DNA of 19,279 nucleotides from Nitrospira sp. UBA2082 (GTDB lineage: Bacteria > Nitrospirota > Nitrospiria > Nitrospirales > Nitrospiraceae). The DNA is taken from positions 250,833-270,111 of the forward strand of contig DCZO01000016.1 of assembly GCA_002331335.1 (NCBI GenBank), written 5' to 3'. Shown here one piece after another: positions 1-7,577 of this stretch; the stretch's first letter is position 1, and every line of letters starts with the position of its first letter. The notes under the pieces are model-generated. The model searched no databases, was not told the DNA's origin, and saw nothing but the letters and a program-made list of their open reading frames with translations. A program made the translations under genes and the position numbers.

Positions 1-1461
1 ATGGGCTACGTCGGATTCTCCGTGGCCTTTGCCTTCGCGCTGGCCGCGCTCTTGGGTGGCAATCTCGATGCGGCCTGGGCCCGCTGGTCTCGCCCATGGA
101 CGACTGTCGCCTGGTGCTTTTTGACGGTCGGTATCGCGATGGGAAGCGGTTGGGCCTACTATGAGCTCGGATGGGGTGGCTGGTGGTTTTGGGACCCGGT
201 TGAGAACGCTTCATTCATGCCGTGGTTAGCCGGAACAGCGTTGGTGCATTCATTGGCTGTGACCGACAAGCGGGGCGGGTTCAAGGTGTGGACGGTCCTG
301 CTTGCCATCATGGCATTTTCATTGAGCCTCCTTGGGACGTTTCTCGTCCGTTCCGGTGTCCTGACCTCCGTGCATGCGTTTGCCACCGATCCAAAACGAG
401 GCATGTTCATCCTGGCGTTCCTGGCCGTCGTAATCGGGGGCTCGCTCTTGCTATACGCCTGGCGCGCGCCGCGAGTGGGATTAGGCGGCGGCTTCTCTGT
501 CCTTTCCCGCGAGGGCCTGTTGTTGGCCAACAACGTCTTGCTGGTGGCGGCGATGGGGTCGGTGCTGTTAGGCACCTTATATCCCTTGTTTCTGGACGCG
601 CTGGATCTGGGGAAGATTTCCGTCGGCCCGCCGTATTTCGATTCGGTATTCGTTCCGCTGATGACCCCGGCGCTCTTTTTGATCGGAGTCGGTCCTCTGG
701 CGCAATGGAAGCAGGCAGCCTTACCCGATTTGGCCAAGCGGTTGCGCTGGGCGTTCGGAGTGAGTGTTGCGACAGCTGTGGCGCTGCCGTTTGCGTTGGG
801 TACCTGGACACCATTGCTCAGCCTGGGACTGTTGCTGGCGGTTTGGATTGTCACGACGTCTCTGGTCGGGTTGCGCGAGCGTATCGGACATGTGGCCGGT
901 GATGGGTATGTGACACGACTCGCGGGAGTGCCGCGGTCCTACTGGGGGATGCTCCTGGCCCATTGCGGTATTGCGGTATTCATCGTCGGCGTCACGATGG
1001 TCAAAGGATTTGAAACAGAACAGGACGTCCGCATGAACGTCGGCGAGACCTCAACCATCGGTGGCTACACCTTCCGGTTCGACGGTGTGCAGGATGTCAT
1101 GGGGCCCAACTATTCGGCGGCGCGCGGGACGTTCCACATTATCAAGGATGGTCGCGAGACGGCGGTCATGTATCCGGAAAAGCGGCGCTATACGGCTCAA
1201 AATCAAATTATGACGGAGGCGGCGATCGATACCGGGTTCTTGCGGGACCTCTATGTGTCCCTGGGCGAACCGCTCGATGACGGCGCCTGGAGCGTGCGGT
1301 TGTATCACAAGCCCTTCATCGATTGGATTTGGGGCGGCTGTTTGCTCATGGCCTTGGGCGGCGTTGTCGCCGTCAGCGATCGACGGTACCGCCCGGCCTG
1401 GCGACGTGAACCACAGACGGTGCCCGCCGGAGCACGGCTTGCCGGTCGGCAAATCGCATGA
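1..1461 (+). CDS. ccmF: CcmF, haem lyase subunit of cytochrome c maturation System I (5'-truncated by window edge)
   Basis: Membrane haem lyase component that joins haem to the CxxCH cysteines of apocytochromes in the periplasm, working with CcmH and CcmI. The visible 486 residues begin inside a membrane segment. The tryptophan-rich WWD signature GWGGWWFWDPVEN lies at about residues 57-69, followed by the conserved stretches SLLGTFLVRSGVLTSVHAF and, near the C-terminus, KPFIDWIWGG. Several further hydrophobic segments and a periplasmic domain (about residues 335-440) are present. Full CcmF is usually about 650 residues, so roughly the first 170 are missing off the left edge and the Met at position 1 is most likely internal. 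The stop overlaps the ccmG start (ATGA at 1458-1461), which indicates a translationally coupled operon. The adjacent hao genes encode multihaem substrates for it. Identification is by recognised family motifs. Confidence 0.93.
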   Translation: MGYVGFSVAFAFALAALLGGNLDAAWARWSRPWTTVAWCFLTVGIAMGSGWAYYELGWGGWWFWDPVENASFMPWLAGTALVHSLAVTDKRGGFKVWTVLLAIMAFSLSLLGTFLVRSGVLTSVHAFATDPKRGMFILAFLAVVIGGSLLLYAWRAPRVGLGGGFSVLSREGLLLANNVLLVAAMGSVLLGTLYPLFLDALDLGKISVGPPYFDSVFVPLMTPALFLIGVGPLAQWKQAALPDLAKRLRWAFGVSVATAVALPFALGTWTPLLSLGLLLAVWIVTTSLVGLRERIGHVAGDGYVTRLAGVPRSYWGMLLAHCGIAVFIVGVTMVKGFETEQDVRMNVGETSTIGGYTFRFDGVQDVMGPNYSAARGTFHIIKDGRETAVMYPEKRRYTAQNQIMTEAAIDTGFLRDLYVSLGEPLDDGAWSVRLYHKPFIDWIWGGCLLMALGGVVAVSDRRYRPAWRREPQTVPAGARLAGRQIA

Positions 1462-1985
1462 GTCGATTTTTTCTTCCCCTGGCCATTTTCGGGATTATGG
1501 TGGGCTTCCTTGCGGTCGGGCTGACGCTCAACCCGCGAGAGATTCCTTCTCCGCTGGTTGGCAAGGAAGCGCCGGCGTTTTCTCTTCCGCAGCTCCACGA
1601 ACAGGATAAGGTGTTGGCACGCAAGGATCTGGCGGGGCAGGTTTGGCTACTGAACTTCTGGGCATCCTGGTGCAGCGGCTGCAAAACCGAACATCCTGTG
1701 CTCATGGAGTTGGCAAAATCCGGAGCGGTGCCGATCTATGGGATGGATTACAAGGATCAGCGGGACGAAGCGCTGGCCTGGCTGAGTCGGTGGGGGAATC
1801 CCTACCAGATGGTCGGCGTTGATCTGGAGGGGCGCGTCGGTATCGATTATGGCGTCTATGGTGTGCCGGAAACCTACGTCATCGACAAGCAAGGGGTCAT
1901 TCGCTATAAACAGATCGGGCCCGTGACCGAAGAGGCCTTAGCGAAAACCATTCTGCCCTTGGTAAAGGAGCTGCAAGCGAAATGA
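1458..1985 (+). CDS. ccmG: CcmG/DsbE, membrane-anchored thioredoxin-like thiol reductase for cytochrome c maturation
   Basis: Periplasmic thioredoxin-fold protein that keeps apocytochrome CxxCH thiols, or CcmH, reduced before haem ligation. It is 175 residues long, close to the usual size of about 185. An N-terminal membrane anchor spans about residues 4-24. The redox motif WCSGC lies at residues 71-75 within the typical context NFWASWCSGC, and the cis-proline loop GVPETY is at about 135-140. The motif differs from the WCPTC form common in proteobacteria but keeps both active cysteines (72 and 75). Both gene ends overlap their neighbours by ATGA (ccmF upstream, ccmH downstream). Any TlpA/ResA-type thioredoxin would look similar, but the ccm context settles the call. 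Confidence 0.93.
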   Translation: MSRFFLPLAIFGIMVGFLAVGLTLNPREIPSPLVGKEAPAFSLPQLHEQDKVLARKDLAGQVWLLNFWASWCSGCKTEHPVLMELAKSGAVPIYGMDYKDQRDEALAWLSRWGNPYQMVGVDLEGRVGIDYGVYGVPETYVIDKQGVIRYKQIGPVTEEALAKTILPLVKELQAK

Positions 1986-2443
1986 TCTGGTTGGCGCTCA
2001 TCGCGCTGCTGATGCCGGGACCATCCTGGGCCGGCGAGGCGCGGCCATTAGGGGATGATCCCGCAGTCGAGGAACGGCTGAAACATTTGGCCGTCGAATT
2101 GCGGTGCTTGGTCTGTCAGAACCAAACCTTGGCCGATTCGAACGCCCCGCTCGCGGAGGATCTGCGCCGGGAAGTCCGTGAGATGATCGTCAAAAACATG
2201 AGTGATAAAGAGATTATCGACTTTCTCGTGTCGCGGTACGGTGATTTTGTCCTGTACCGCCCCCCCTTGAAATCGACGACCACACTTCTGTGGGTTGGGC
2301 CGTTCGTGCTGTTGGTCGGGGGCGGGATCGCCCTCGTGGTGGCATTGAAGCGTCGAGGGAAGAAGGTGGCGGACGCGGCGATTACGGAGGAAGAGCATCG
2401 GCGGGTCGAACAGCTGCTCTCAGAAGGAGTCAAACGATCATGA
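1982..2443 (+). CDS. ccmH: CcmH, apocytochrome c thiol-reductase subunit
   Basis: Small membrane-bound redox protein of the haem lyase complex that receives reducing power from CcmG and handles apocytochrome cysteines. The 153-residue product has an apparent signal peptide (residues 1-17, ending SWA), the diagnostic LRCLVCQNQ motif with Cys42 and Cys45, a helical segment with the family-typical RYGDFVLYRPP (about 85-95), and one transmembrane helix (about 101-124) followed by a short charged cytoplasmic tail. Size and architecture match the short CcmH form; the TPR part that is fused to CcmH in E. coli is here the separate next gene. It is linked to ccmG and ccmI by ATGA overlaps. Confidence 0.93.
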   Translation: MIWLALIALLMPGPSWAGEARPLGDDPAVEERLKHLAVELRCLVCQNQTLADSNAPLAEDLRREVREMIVKNMSDKEIIDFLVSRYGDFVLYRPPLKSTTTLLWVGPFVLLVGGGIALVVALKRRGKKVADAAITEEEHRRVEQLLSEGVKRS

Positions 2444-3735
2444 CCCTCACATTCTGGTTGATCGCCGCGGCCATGACTATTGTCGTCCTCGGCTTTCTCT
2501 TGTACCCGCTGTTGAAGAAAACTGCTGGTGCTGGTGCCGAGCGGGAAAAGACGTTGCCGGTCTATCGGCAGCAATTTTCTGAATTGGAACAGGACCGGAG
2601 CAGCGGGTTGCTCACGGATGAGCAGTATCGTATGGCGCGCCAGGAACTGGAGCGCCGTCTGTTGGAGGAAACGAGTGCGACGGAGCCGGCCTCGGCGACT
2701 TCCGGACAACTGGTCAATGTGAAGTTCGTCGCACTGGCGTTGGTAATGCTCATTCCCTCCGCCAGCGGTGTCCTATACTGGACGCTGGGCAACCCGATGG
2801 CTATGACGCATCCGGCGGCATCGCCGATGGCGGCTCAGGGCGGTGCCGGCGACGAGCGCCAGATGATGGAGGGGCTCAATACGCTGATGGAACGGCTCAA
2901 AAAGAAGCTGGAGCAGAACCCCAACGATGCATCAGGCTGGGCCATGCTGGCGCGCTCCTACATGGCCATGGAACGGTATGGCGAGGCCGTTCCGACTTTC
3001 GAGAAGGCATTCAAGCTGAACCCCAACGATGCGGACATGCTTGCCGATTATGCCGATGCACTTGGGATTCATCAGGGACGCAAGCTCGAAGGCAAGCCGG
3101 AGACCTTGATCGAAAAAGCGTTGAAGGTTGACCCCAATCACGTGAAGGCTCTGATGCTGGCAGGCACCATAGCGTACAATCGAAAGGACTTCGCTCTCGC
3201 CGTCAAAGATTGGGAGCGGGCGCGCACAAGCTTGCCGCCGGATTCTGATCCGGATTATTCTGAGCAAATCACGGCCGCGATCGGCGATGCAAAACAGCGG
3301 ATGGGTGGTGCGCCGTTGATGGCGGCAACAAACGCTTCTCGTGCGTCATCGGCGATGCCGGCTGATCATCCTCCGGTCAAAAAAGCCGGTGCGTCGCGGG
3401 CGATTACGGGCAAAGTGGTGTTGGGGCCGGGCATGGCCGGCAAAGCGCTTCCCGATACGCTGTTCGTCTTTGCGAAGGATGTCGCGGGTCCACCGATGCC
3501 GGTGTCGATCGTGCGGGCCTCAAAGAAGGACTTACCCTTTACTTTCAGGCTTGATGACTCGACGAGTCCTATGCCGTCCCGAAAGCTGTCGGACATCGAT
3601 ACAGTGGTCATTGTGGCTCGGTTATCGAAATCCGGGCAAGCGATGCCAGGAAGTGGTGACCTGGAAGGGATGAGTCAGCCGATTAAGCCGGGGGCAGAAA
3701 ACATTACTGTCGTGATTGACCGGGAGCGTCCGTAG
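2440..3735 (+). CDS. ccmI: CcmI-type TPR apocytochrome c chaperone
   Basis: Membrane protein that captures the C-terminal helix of apocytochromes c and delivers them to the CcmF/CcmH lyase. I chose the ATG at 2440 because it overlaps the ccmH stop as ATGA and yields the expected N-terminal helix (about residues 4-22); a longer reading from 2290 would overlap ccmH heavily. After a cytoplasmic coiled region comes a second membrane helix (about 92-110), then TPR repeats at about residues 145-275, for example in NDASGWAMLARSYMAMERYG. The C-terminal domain of about 115 residues, starting near ITGKVVLGPGMAGK, matches the periplasmic domain found in long CcmH/CycH proteins. It is the last gene of the ccm block; I see no clear terminator between it and the haoA promoter, so readthrough into hao is possible. 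Confidence 0.88.
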   Translation: MTLTFWLIAAAMTIVVLGFLLYPLLKKTAGAGAEREKTLPVYRQQFSELEQDRSSGLLTDEQYRMARQELERRLLEETSATEPASATSGQLVNVKFVALALVMLIPSASGVLYWTLGNPMAMTHPAASPMAAQGGAGDERQMMEGLNTLMERLKKKLEQNPNDASGWAMLARSYMAMERYGEAVPTFEKAFKLNPNDADMLADYADALGIHQGRKLEGKPETLIEKALKVDPNHVKALMLAGTIAYNRKDFALAVKDWERARTSLPPDSDPDYSEQITAAIGDAKQRMGGAPLMAATNASRASSAMPADHPPVKKAGASRAITGKVVLGPGMAGKALPDTLFVFAKDVAGPPMPVSIVRASKKDLPFTFRLDDSTSPMPSRKLSDIDTVVIVARLSKSGQAMPGSGDLEGMSQPIKPGAENITVVIDRERP

Positions 3736-3805
3736 AATCCTGCCATCCTTAGATTTGTCGGTGAGTTGCACGGTGTTTGTCGGGGTATTGTCCATCTAAA
3801 ATATC

Positions 3806-3835
3806 TTGACAAGGTAAATAGGCCTCAGCTATATT
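3806..3835 (+). promoter_or_regulatory. Near-consensus sigma-70 promoter upstream of haoA
   Basis: A perfect -35 box TTGACA at 3806-3811 is followed after 18 bases by TATATT at 3830-3835 (5 of 6 consensus). Transcription would begin near 3842, giving a leader of about 120 nt before haoA. The surroundings are clearly AT-richer than the flanking genes. This is the best promoter match in the window, which fits the very high expression expected for hao. The assignment is by sequence pattern only. Confidence 0.7.
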
Positions 3836-3931
3836 CGGCCGCGTTCTTTAAGATACCCTGAGTAGATAATAATAGAGAACCTAAATTCATCATCACGATG
3901 CATCTTTTTGAGAGCTATTTCTTGAGAACCG

Positions 3932-3944
3932 GGGCACAGTGCCC
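3932..3944. repeat. Short perfect palindrome in the haoA leader
   Basis: GGGCAC at 3932-3937 and GTGCCC at 3939-3944 flank a single central A. It sits about 10 nt upstream of the haoA Shine-Dalgarno sequence. It could be an operator half-site pair, or form a small RNA hairpin (GGGC/GCCC stem) that tunes translation. The symmetry is seen directly; the role is inference. Confidence 0.35.
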
Positions 3945-3952
3945 ACAAACGG

Positions 3953-3958
3953 AAGGAG
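3953..3958 (+). promoter_or_regulatory. Ribosome binding site that decides the haoA start (GTG 3966)
   Basis: AAGGAG at 3953-3958 lies only 1 nt from the ATG at 3960 but 7 nt from the in-frame GTG at 3966. Normal spacing is about 5-9 nt, so GTG 3966 is the better start. A GTG at 3939 is also in frame but lacks this site. Confidence 0.6.
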
Positions 3959-3965
3959 TATGACT

Positions 3966-5678
3966 GTGACCGTAAAGCATCTGGCGAAGTGCGCCATGGT
4001 TGTCTGCGGCATGTTGCTGGCCGCACCCGTATTTGCGCAGTATCCGAGCGTCCCGAAGGAAACCTTCGAGGCGCTGAAGATTGAGCGGTCAGCTACCCCC
4101 AAGGAGTTTCATGAGGCGCTGACCACTCGCTATAAGGATCCAGGTAGAGGAGCGGGGAAGGGGCAGTACGGCCAGTATTGGGAGCCGATTGCCATGACCA
4201 AGTACTTCGATCCTGCGACCTTCTACAAGCCCCCGCAATCGGTGAAGGAAGTGGCGACGCGCGAGCAGTGTGTGAAATGCCACACCGATGAGTCACCGGG
4301 GTGGGTGGCGCAGTGGAAGCGGAGCGTGCACTCCAATCTGGATCAGATTCGTAAGCTGACCCCCAAGGACGACACGTTCTATAAGAAAGCCAAGTTGGAG
4401 GAAGTCGAAGCCAACCTGCGCTCGCTGGGCAAGCTCGGGCCCAAAGAGAATTTGAAGGAAGTGAGCTGCATCGACTGCCACGTGGACATCAACACGAAGA
4501 AGGCGGCGGATCACCGGGTCGACATCAAGATGCCGACGTCCGATATGTGCGGCAGCTGCCATCTTATGGAATATGCCGAGCGCGAGTCCGAGCGTGATAC
4601 GATCCTCTGGCCGAAGAACCAGTGGCCACGGGGTCGTCCGTCGCACGTGCTGGATTGGAGAGCCAACGTCGAGACCGATATCTGGGCGGGCATGTCGCAG
4701 CGTGAGATTGCCGAAGGCTGCTCTATGTGCCATACGAATCAGAACAAGTGCGATAACTGCCATACCCGGCACGAATTCTCAGTGGCCGACTCGCGCAAAC
4801 CGGAAGCCTGCGGCACCTGCCACAGCGGCGCCGATCACATCAACTGGGAGGCCTACAACGGGTCGCAACATGGGCTGGGCTACCAGGCCTCGAAGAATCG
4901 CTGGAATTGGAATTTACAGCTGAAGGATATGGTGGTGAAGGGCGGGCAGAAGTTCCCGACCTGCCAGAGCTGCCATTTTGAGTATCAAGGAAAATTCAGC
5001 CACAACACGGTGCGGAAGGTTCGCTGGGCGAATTATCCCTTCGTGCCAGGGATTCGCGAGGCTGTATTTGACGCCTGGGGTATGCAACGGTACGAGGCGT
5101 GGGTCAAGACCTGCACTACGTGCCATTCCGAGACATTCGCGCGAGCATACTTGGAGTTTATCGACAACGGCACCTCCCATGGCCTCGATAAGTATGATGA
5201 GGCGCACAACGTCGTCCATAAACAGTTCGAGGCGCGGCTCTTGACCGGGCAACGGACGAACCGGCCGGCGCCGCCCGCACCGGCGAAGGCCCTCTTCGAC
5301 CAGTTCTGGCAGATCTACTGGTCCAAGAACAACAGCCCGACCGCCATCGAGCTCAAGCTCTTCGAGATGGCGGAAGACCATCTGGTGCAATTGCACGTGG
5401 CTCTGGCGCACCAATATCCCGGGTTCACCTATACGGTGGGCTGGGCCGCGATGAACCGGGCGTATGTCGAAATCATGGATGAGGACACCAAACTGAAGGA
5501 TAGGATGCTCCTCATGGAGCGAGTGTCGAAGCTCGAGGAGAAGAGCAAGACCAGTCGGTTGCTGGATTTTGACAGCACTGATGGGAAGCTGACGCTCGGC
5601 AGTCTTGGCGGAGGTATGCTTCTGACTGGTACCCTCGCACTTGCAGGATGGAGCAGACGTAAGAAGAACCAGAAGTAA
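3966..5678 (+). CDS. haoA: Hydroxylamine oxidoreductase (octahaem, HAO), membrane-anchored
   Basis: Periplasmic enzyme that oxidizes hydroxylamine (to NO and/or nitrite) at the P460 haem and passes electrons to tetrahaem cytochrome c554. From GTG 3966 the product is 570 residues with a signal peptide ending APVFA-Q near residue 25. Eight CxxCH motifs are visible, starting at residues 102, 168, 195, 252, 262, 282, 333 and 383; this is the HAO count and the family length. The conserved stretch FTYTVGWAAMNRAYVEIMDE (about 487-506) is where I would look for the P460 cross-linking Tyr. A hydrophobic helix (about 543-562) followed by RRKKNQK suggests a C-terminal membrane anchor. ATG 3960 is an alternative start. 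haoB follows 2 nt after the stop. Octahaem nitrite reductases and reductive HAO-like proteins are alternatives, but the haoB-cycAB-amo context argues for true HAO. Confidence 0.96.
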   Translation: MTVKHLAKCAMVVCGMLLAAPVFAQYPSVPKETFEALKIERSATPKEFHEALTTRYKDPGRGAGKGQYGQYWEPIAMTKYFDPATFYKPPQSVKEVATREQCVKCHTDESPGWVAQWKRSVHSNLDQIRKLTPKDDTFYKKAKLEEVEANLRSLGKLGPKENLKEVSCIDCHVDINTKKAADHRVDIKMPTSDMCGSCHLMEYAERESERDTILWPKNQWPRGRPSHVLDWRANVETDIWAGMSQREIAEGCSMCHTNQNKCDNCHTRHEFSVADSRKPEACGTCHSGADHINWEAYNGSQHGLGYQASKNRWNWNLQLKDMVVKGGQKFPTCQSCHFEYQGKFSHNTVRKVRWANYPFVPGIREAVFDAWGMQRYEAWVKTCTTCHSETFARAYLEFIDNGTSHGLDKYDEAHNVVHKQFEARLLTGQRTNRPAPPAPAKALFDQFWQIYWSKNNSPTAIELKLFEMAEDHLVQLHVALAHQYPGFTYTVGWAAMNRAYVEIMDEDTKLKDRMLLMERVSKLEEKSKTSRLLDFDSTDGKLTLGSLGGGMLLTGTLALAGWSRRKKNQK

Positions 5679-5680
5679 CA

Positions 5681-6727
5681 GTGAGTGCCGCACAGACGAT
5701 GGAATCAGCGCTGACGCGGCCCAGCAGTAAAATCCTCCCGTCACTAGGAATCATTCTGGTGGCGGGAGGTTTTTTATTGCTTGGTTGGTTTGCATTTTTA
5801 TGGTTCGCTCCGGGTGCAGCCCCGTATCAATATCAGGTAGTTGAAGAGGGCGGGGTAGAAAAATTTCCCAAGCTTGAATTCGGTGCTTGGCCTGACCTCA
5901 AAATCAGTAAACAAGAGATGCACGTAGAGGGCGTGGAGGAATCGATAGCCACTGGGTATATTGCTCGCCGGGAAAATATGAAGCCAGTGATGGTCGGATG
6001 GGAAAATCACGTCGGCGAACCAATAATGTTTCTCGATACGAAGCTCTCCGAGCTGTCCATCTTGGCACCGGCTATCTCCAAGCATATGCCCAAGGATGCG
6101 GCTATTCTGGCCTGGTGGGATACATCGCGCCAGATTCAACTTCTCACCGGATTAAATCCTATCTTCACCTCGCATCTGTGTGAACCCCTCATGATGCCGA
6201 TGGTCTGGAAGCCGAGAACCGAGGCCATCTTGAAGTATGAACGAGACTTCTGGGCGGCTCCACCGACAGAGGAAGAGCAGCGGAAATTCCAACGATTTGC
6301 TGATGCATTAGCCTCTGAGCCTAAGGAAGGTGTCGAGATCCTGCGTGAACTGGTCGGCGGTCGCGAAGGGTATGTCGTGGTGCACATTGCAGACATCTAT
6401 AAGCTTGGGCTGATGCGGCCGGATCGTATCGGTGTTGCCTATAAGGACTTTCCCGTGAAAGCGAGCACGGATGTTCATGGGGTCAATATCATGATCAAGC
6501 GTTGGGAAGGGGACAACAAGTATACGGGACACACCGTGCATGGCTTTTCAGAAACTATCTTCCGCGCATACTTCCTCACGGATGAAAAAAGTACAAAAAC
6601 CCTGCTTGCGCAGATGTTGCCCATGACGACCTCGACTATTCTAGAATTTCAACCAGTGCAGATGGTCTATAAAGAGGGAGGCTATCTAGTGTATAAGATT
6701 CCCTCGAAAGAGGCCTCGAACAATTGA
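5681..6727 (+). CDS. haoB: HaoB, hydroxylamine-oxidation accessory protein of unknown function
   Basis: Conserved companion of haoA in ammonia oxidizers; its biochemical role is not established. The 348-residue product has one N-terminal transmembrane helix (about residues 21-41) and a long, presumably periplasmic, domain with no CxxCH motif or other cofactor signature that I recognise. The GTG start lies 2 nt after the haoA stop with only a weak purine-rich region before it, so translation is probably coupled to haoA; ATG 5699 is an in-frame alternative. Base use looks less GC-rich than haoA and cycA. Unusually, a strong intrinsic-terminator-like hairpin with six T lies inside codons 18-32 (see the separate entry), which would reduce haoB relative to haoA. 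Family assignment rests on position between haoA and cycAB, size and topology. Confidence 0.88.
   Translation: MSAAQTMESALTRPSSKILPSLGIILVAGGFLLLGWFAFLWFAPGAAPYQYQVVEEGGVEKFPKLEFGAWPDLKISKQEMHVEGVEESIATGYIARRENMKPVMVGWENHVGEPIMFLDTKLSELSILAPAISKHMPKDAAILAWWDTSRQIQLLTGLNPIFTSHLCEPLMMPMVWKPRTEAILKYERDFWAAPPTEEEQRKFQRFADALASEPKEGVEILRELVGGREGYVVVHIADIYKLGLMRPDRIGVAYKDFPVKASTDVHGVNIMIKRWEGDNKYTGHTVHGFSETIFRAYFLTDEKSTKTLLAQMLPMTTSTILEFQPVQMVYKEGGYLVYKIPSKEASNN
5734..5775 (+). terminator. Intrinsic-terminator-like hairpin inside the 5' end of haoB
   Basis: CCTCCCGTCAC at 5734-5744 pairs with GTGGCGGGAGG at 5759-5769 (11 bp with one G·U), with a 14-nt loop, directly followed by TTTTTT at 5770-5775. 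This meets the standard form of a Rho-independent terminator and lies 53 nt into haoB. It could make haoA mRNA much more abundant than haoB mRNA. Ribosomes translating haoB would be expected to disrupt it, so termination may depend on haoB translation. Confidence 0.6.
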
Positions 6728-6759
6728 TGCCCTGGGTGTCAAAAATGAAAAAGGCGTTA

Positions 6760-6788
6760 TTGTAAATCTTGCATCGTCACGATAAAAT
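6760..6788 (+). promoter_or_regulatory. Candidate sigma-70 promoter for cycAB
   Basis: TTGTAA at 6760-6765 (4 of 6) and TAAAAT at 6783-6788 (5 of 6) are separated by exactly 17 bases in an AT-rich gap between haoB and cycA. Transcription would start near 6795, just before the 6800-6823 hairpin. If real, cytochromes c554 and cM552 can be made independently of haoAB. Confidence 0.4.
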
Positions 6789-6799
6789 GAAATACAGAT

Positions 6800-6829
6800 G
6801 ATTTGTCAGCCTGCTAACAAATCGTTTTT
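6800..6829 (+). terminator. Hairpin plus T5 in the haoB-cycA gap (terminator or leader stabilizer)
   Basis: GATTTGTCAGC at 6800-6810 and GCTAACAAATC at 6813-6823 are complementary at 10 of 11 positions. The tip is tight, so the practical loop is larger. TTTTT follows at 6825-6829 and the cycA Shine-Dalgarno begins at about 6832. The stem is AT-rich, so it would be a modest terminator for haoAB. Alternatively it is a 5' hairpin at the very start of a cycA transcript, or a protein-binding palindrome. Confidence 0.45.
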
Positions 6830-6848
6830 CTAGGAGAAAGGAGCAACC

Positions 6849-7577
6849 GTGAATCATCGTTTGACAATTGCACTCGCCGCTACGGCGTTGTTTGCTGTCT
6901 TTGTCGGAACTGCCGCTGCCGAAGGAACGTTCGAAGGCAGGAAGAAGTGTTACAACTGCCACAAAGGCGAAGGCGAATCGTGGGACAAGACCCTTCATGC
7001 CAAGGCGATGGAATCGCTCAAACCCACAAGAGGGAAGAAAAAAGACGAGGCCATGGTCAAGGCAAAGCTTGACCCTAAGAAGGATTACACCAAAGACAAA
7101 GATTGCGTGGGCTGCCACGTGACCGGCTGGGGGAAAGAGGGCGGGTACACGGTTGAGGACCCGGACAAGTTTCTCATTGGTGTCAGCTGCGAGTCCTGCC
7201 ACGGAGCCGGGAGCGATTATCGTAAGATTCACCGCAAAGCCGGTGAAGCCTTTGAAAAGTCTAAGAAGGAAACCCCTCGTGAGTCCCTGGCTGAAGCCGG
7301 ACAGGACTTTGAATTCGTCGAAAAGTGCAGCGCCTGTCACCTGAACTATGAAGGGTCGCCCTGGAAGGGTGCGAAGAAGCCCTATACGCCCTTTACCCCG
7401 ACCGTCGACAAGAAGTACTCGTTTGATTTTGAGAAGTATGTGCGAGACGACAAGGCGATGCATGCGCATTTCAAGCTCGCCGGGACGTTCACTGGCCCTC
7501 CAACGCCGAAATTCCACGAGGAATTCCAGAAGAACGCCAAGCCACCCGTAAAGTCTGACAAGGCTGAGGAGGAGTAA
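6849..7577 (+). CDS. cycA: Cytochrome c554 (tetrahaem), electron acceptor of HAO
   Basis: Periplasmic tetrahaem cytochrome that takes electrons from HAO and delivers them to cytochrome cM552. GTG 6849 is the start because AAAGGAG at 6837-6843 is spaced 5 nt from it. The 242-residue product has a clear signal peptide (about residues 1-24, ending AAA-E) and four CxxCH motifs at residues 34, 86, 114 and 160, matching the c554 count and size. The sequence VTGWGKEGGY (91-100) and the lysine-rich character also fit. The stop overlaps the cycB start by one base (TAATG at 7575-7579), so the two are coupled. A multihaem cytochrome of another function is possible in isolation, but the haoAB-cycAB order makes the call firm. 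Confidence 0.94.
   Translation: MNHRLTIALAATALFAVFVGTAAAEGTFEGRKKCYNCHKGEGESWDKTLHAKAMESLKPTRGKKKDEAMVKAKLDPKKDYTKDKDCVGCHVTGWGKEGGYTVEDPDKFLIGVSCESCHGAGSDYRKIHRKAGEAFEKSKKETPRESLAEAGQDFEFVEKCSACHLNYEGSPWKGAKKPYTPFTPTVDKKYSFDFEKYVRDDKAMHAHFKLAGTFTGPPTPKFHEEFQKNAKPPVKSDKAEEE

Noticed and set aside
159..854. Long antisense frames across ccmF and similarly across haoA, cycA, amoA and amoB
   Set aside because: They are shadows of strong coding sequences in GC-rich DNA, with no ribosome sites or family features.
2290..2439. Upstream extension of ccmI to 2290
   Set aside because: It would overlap ccmH by about 150 nt in another frame; ATG 2440 forms the same ATGA overlap seen at the other ccm junctions and gives a proper N-terminal helix.
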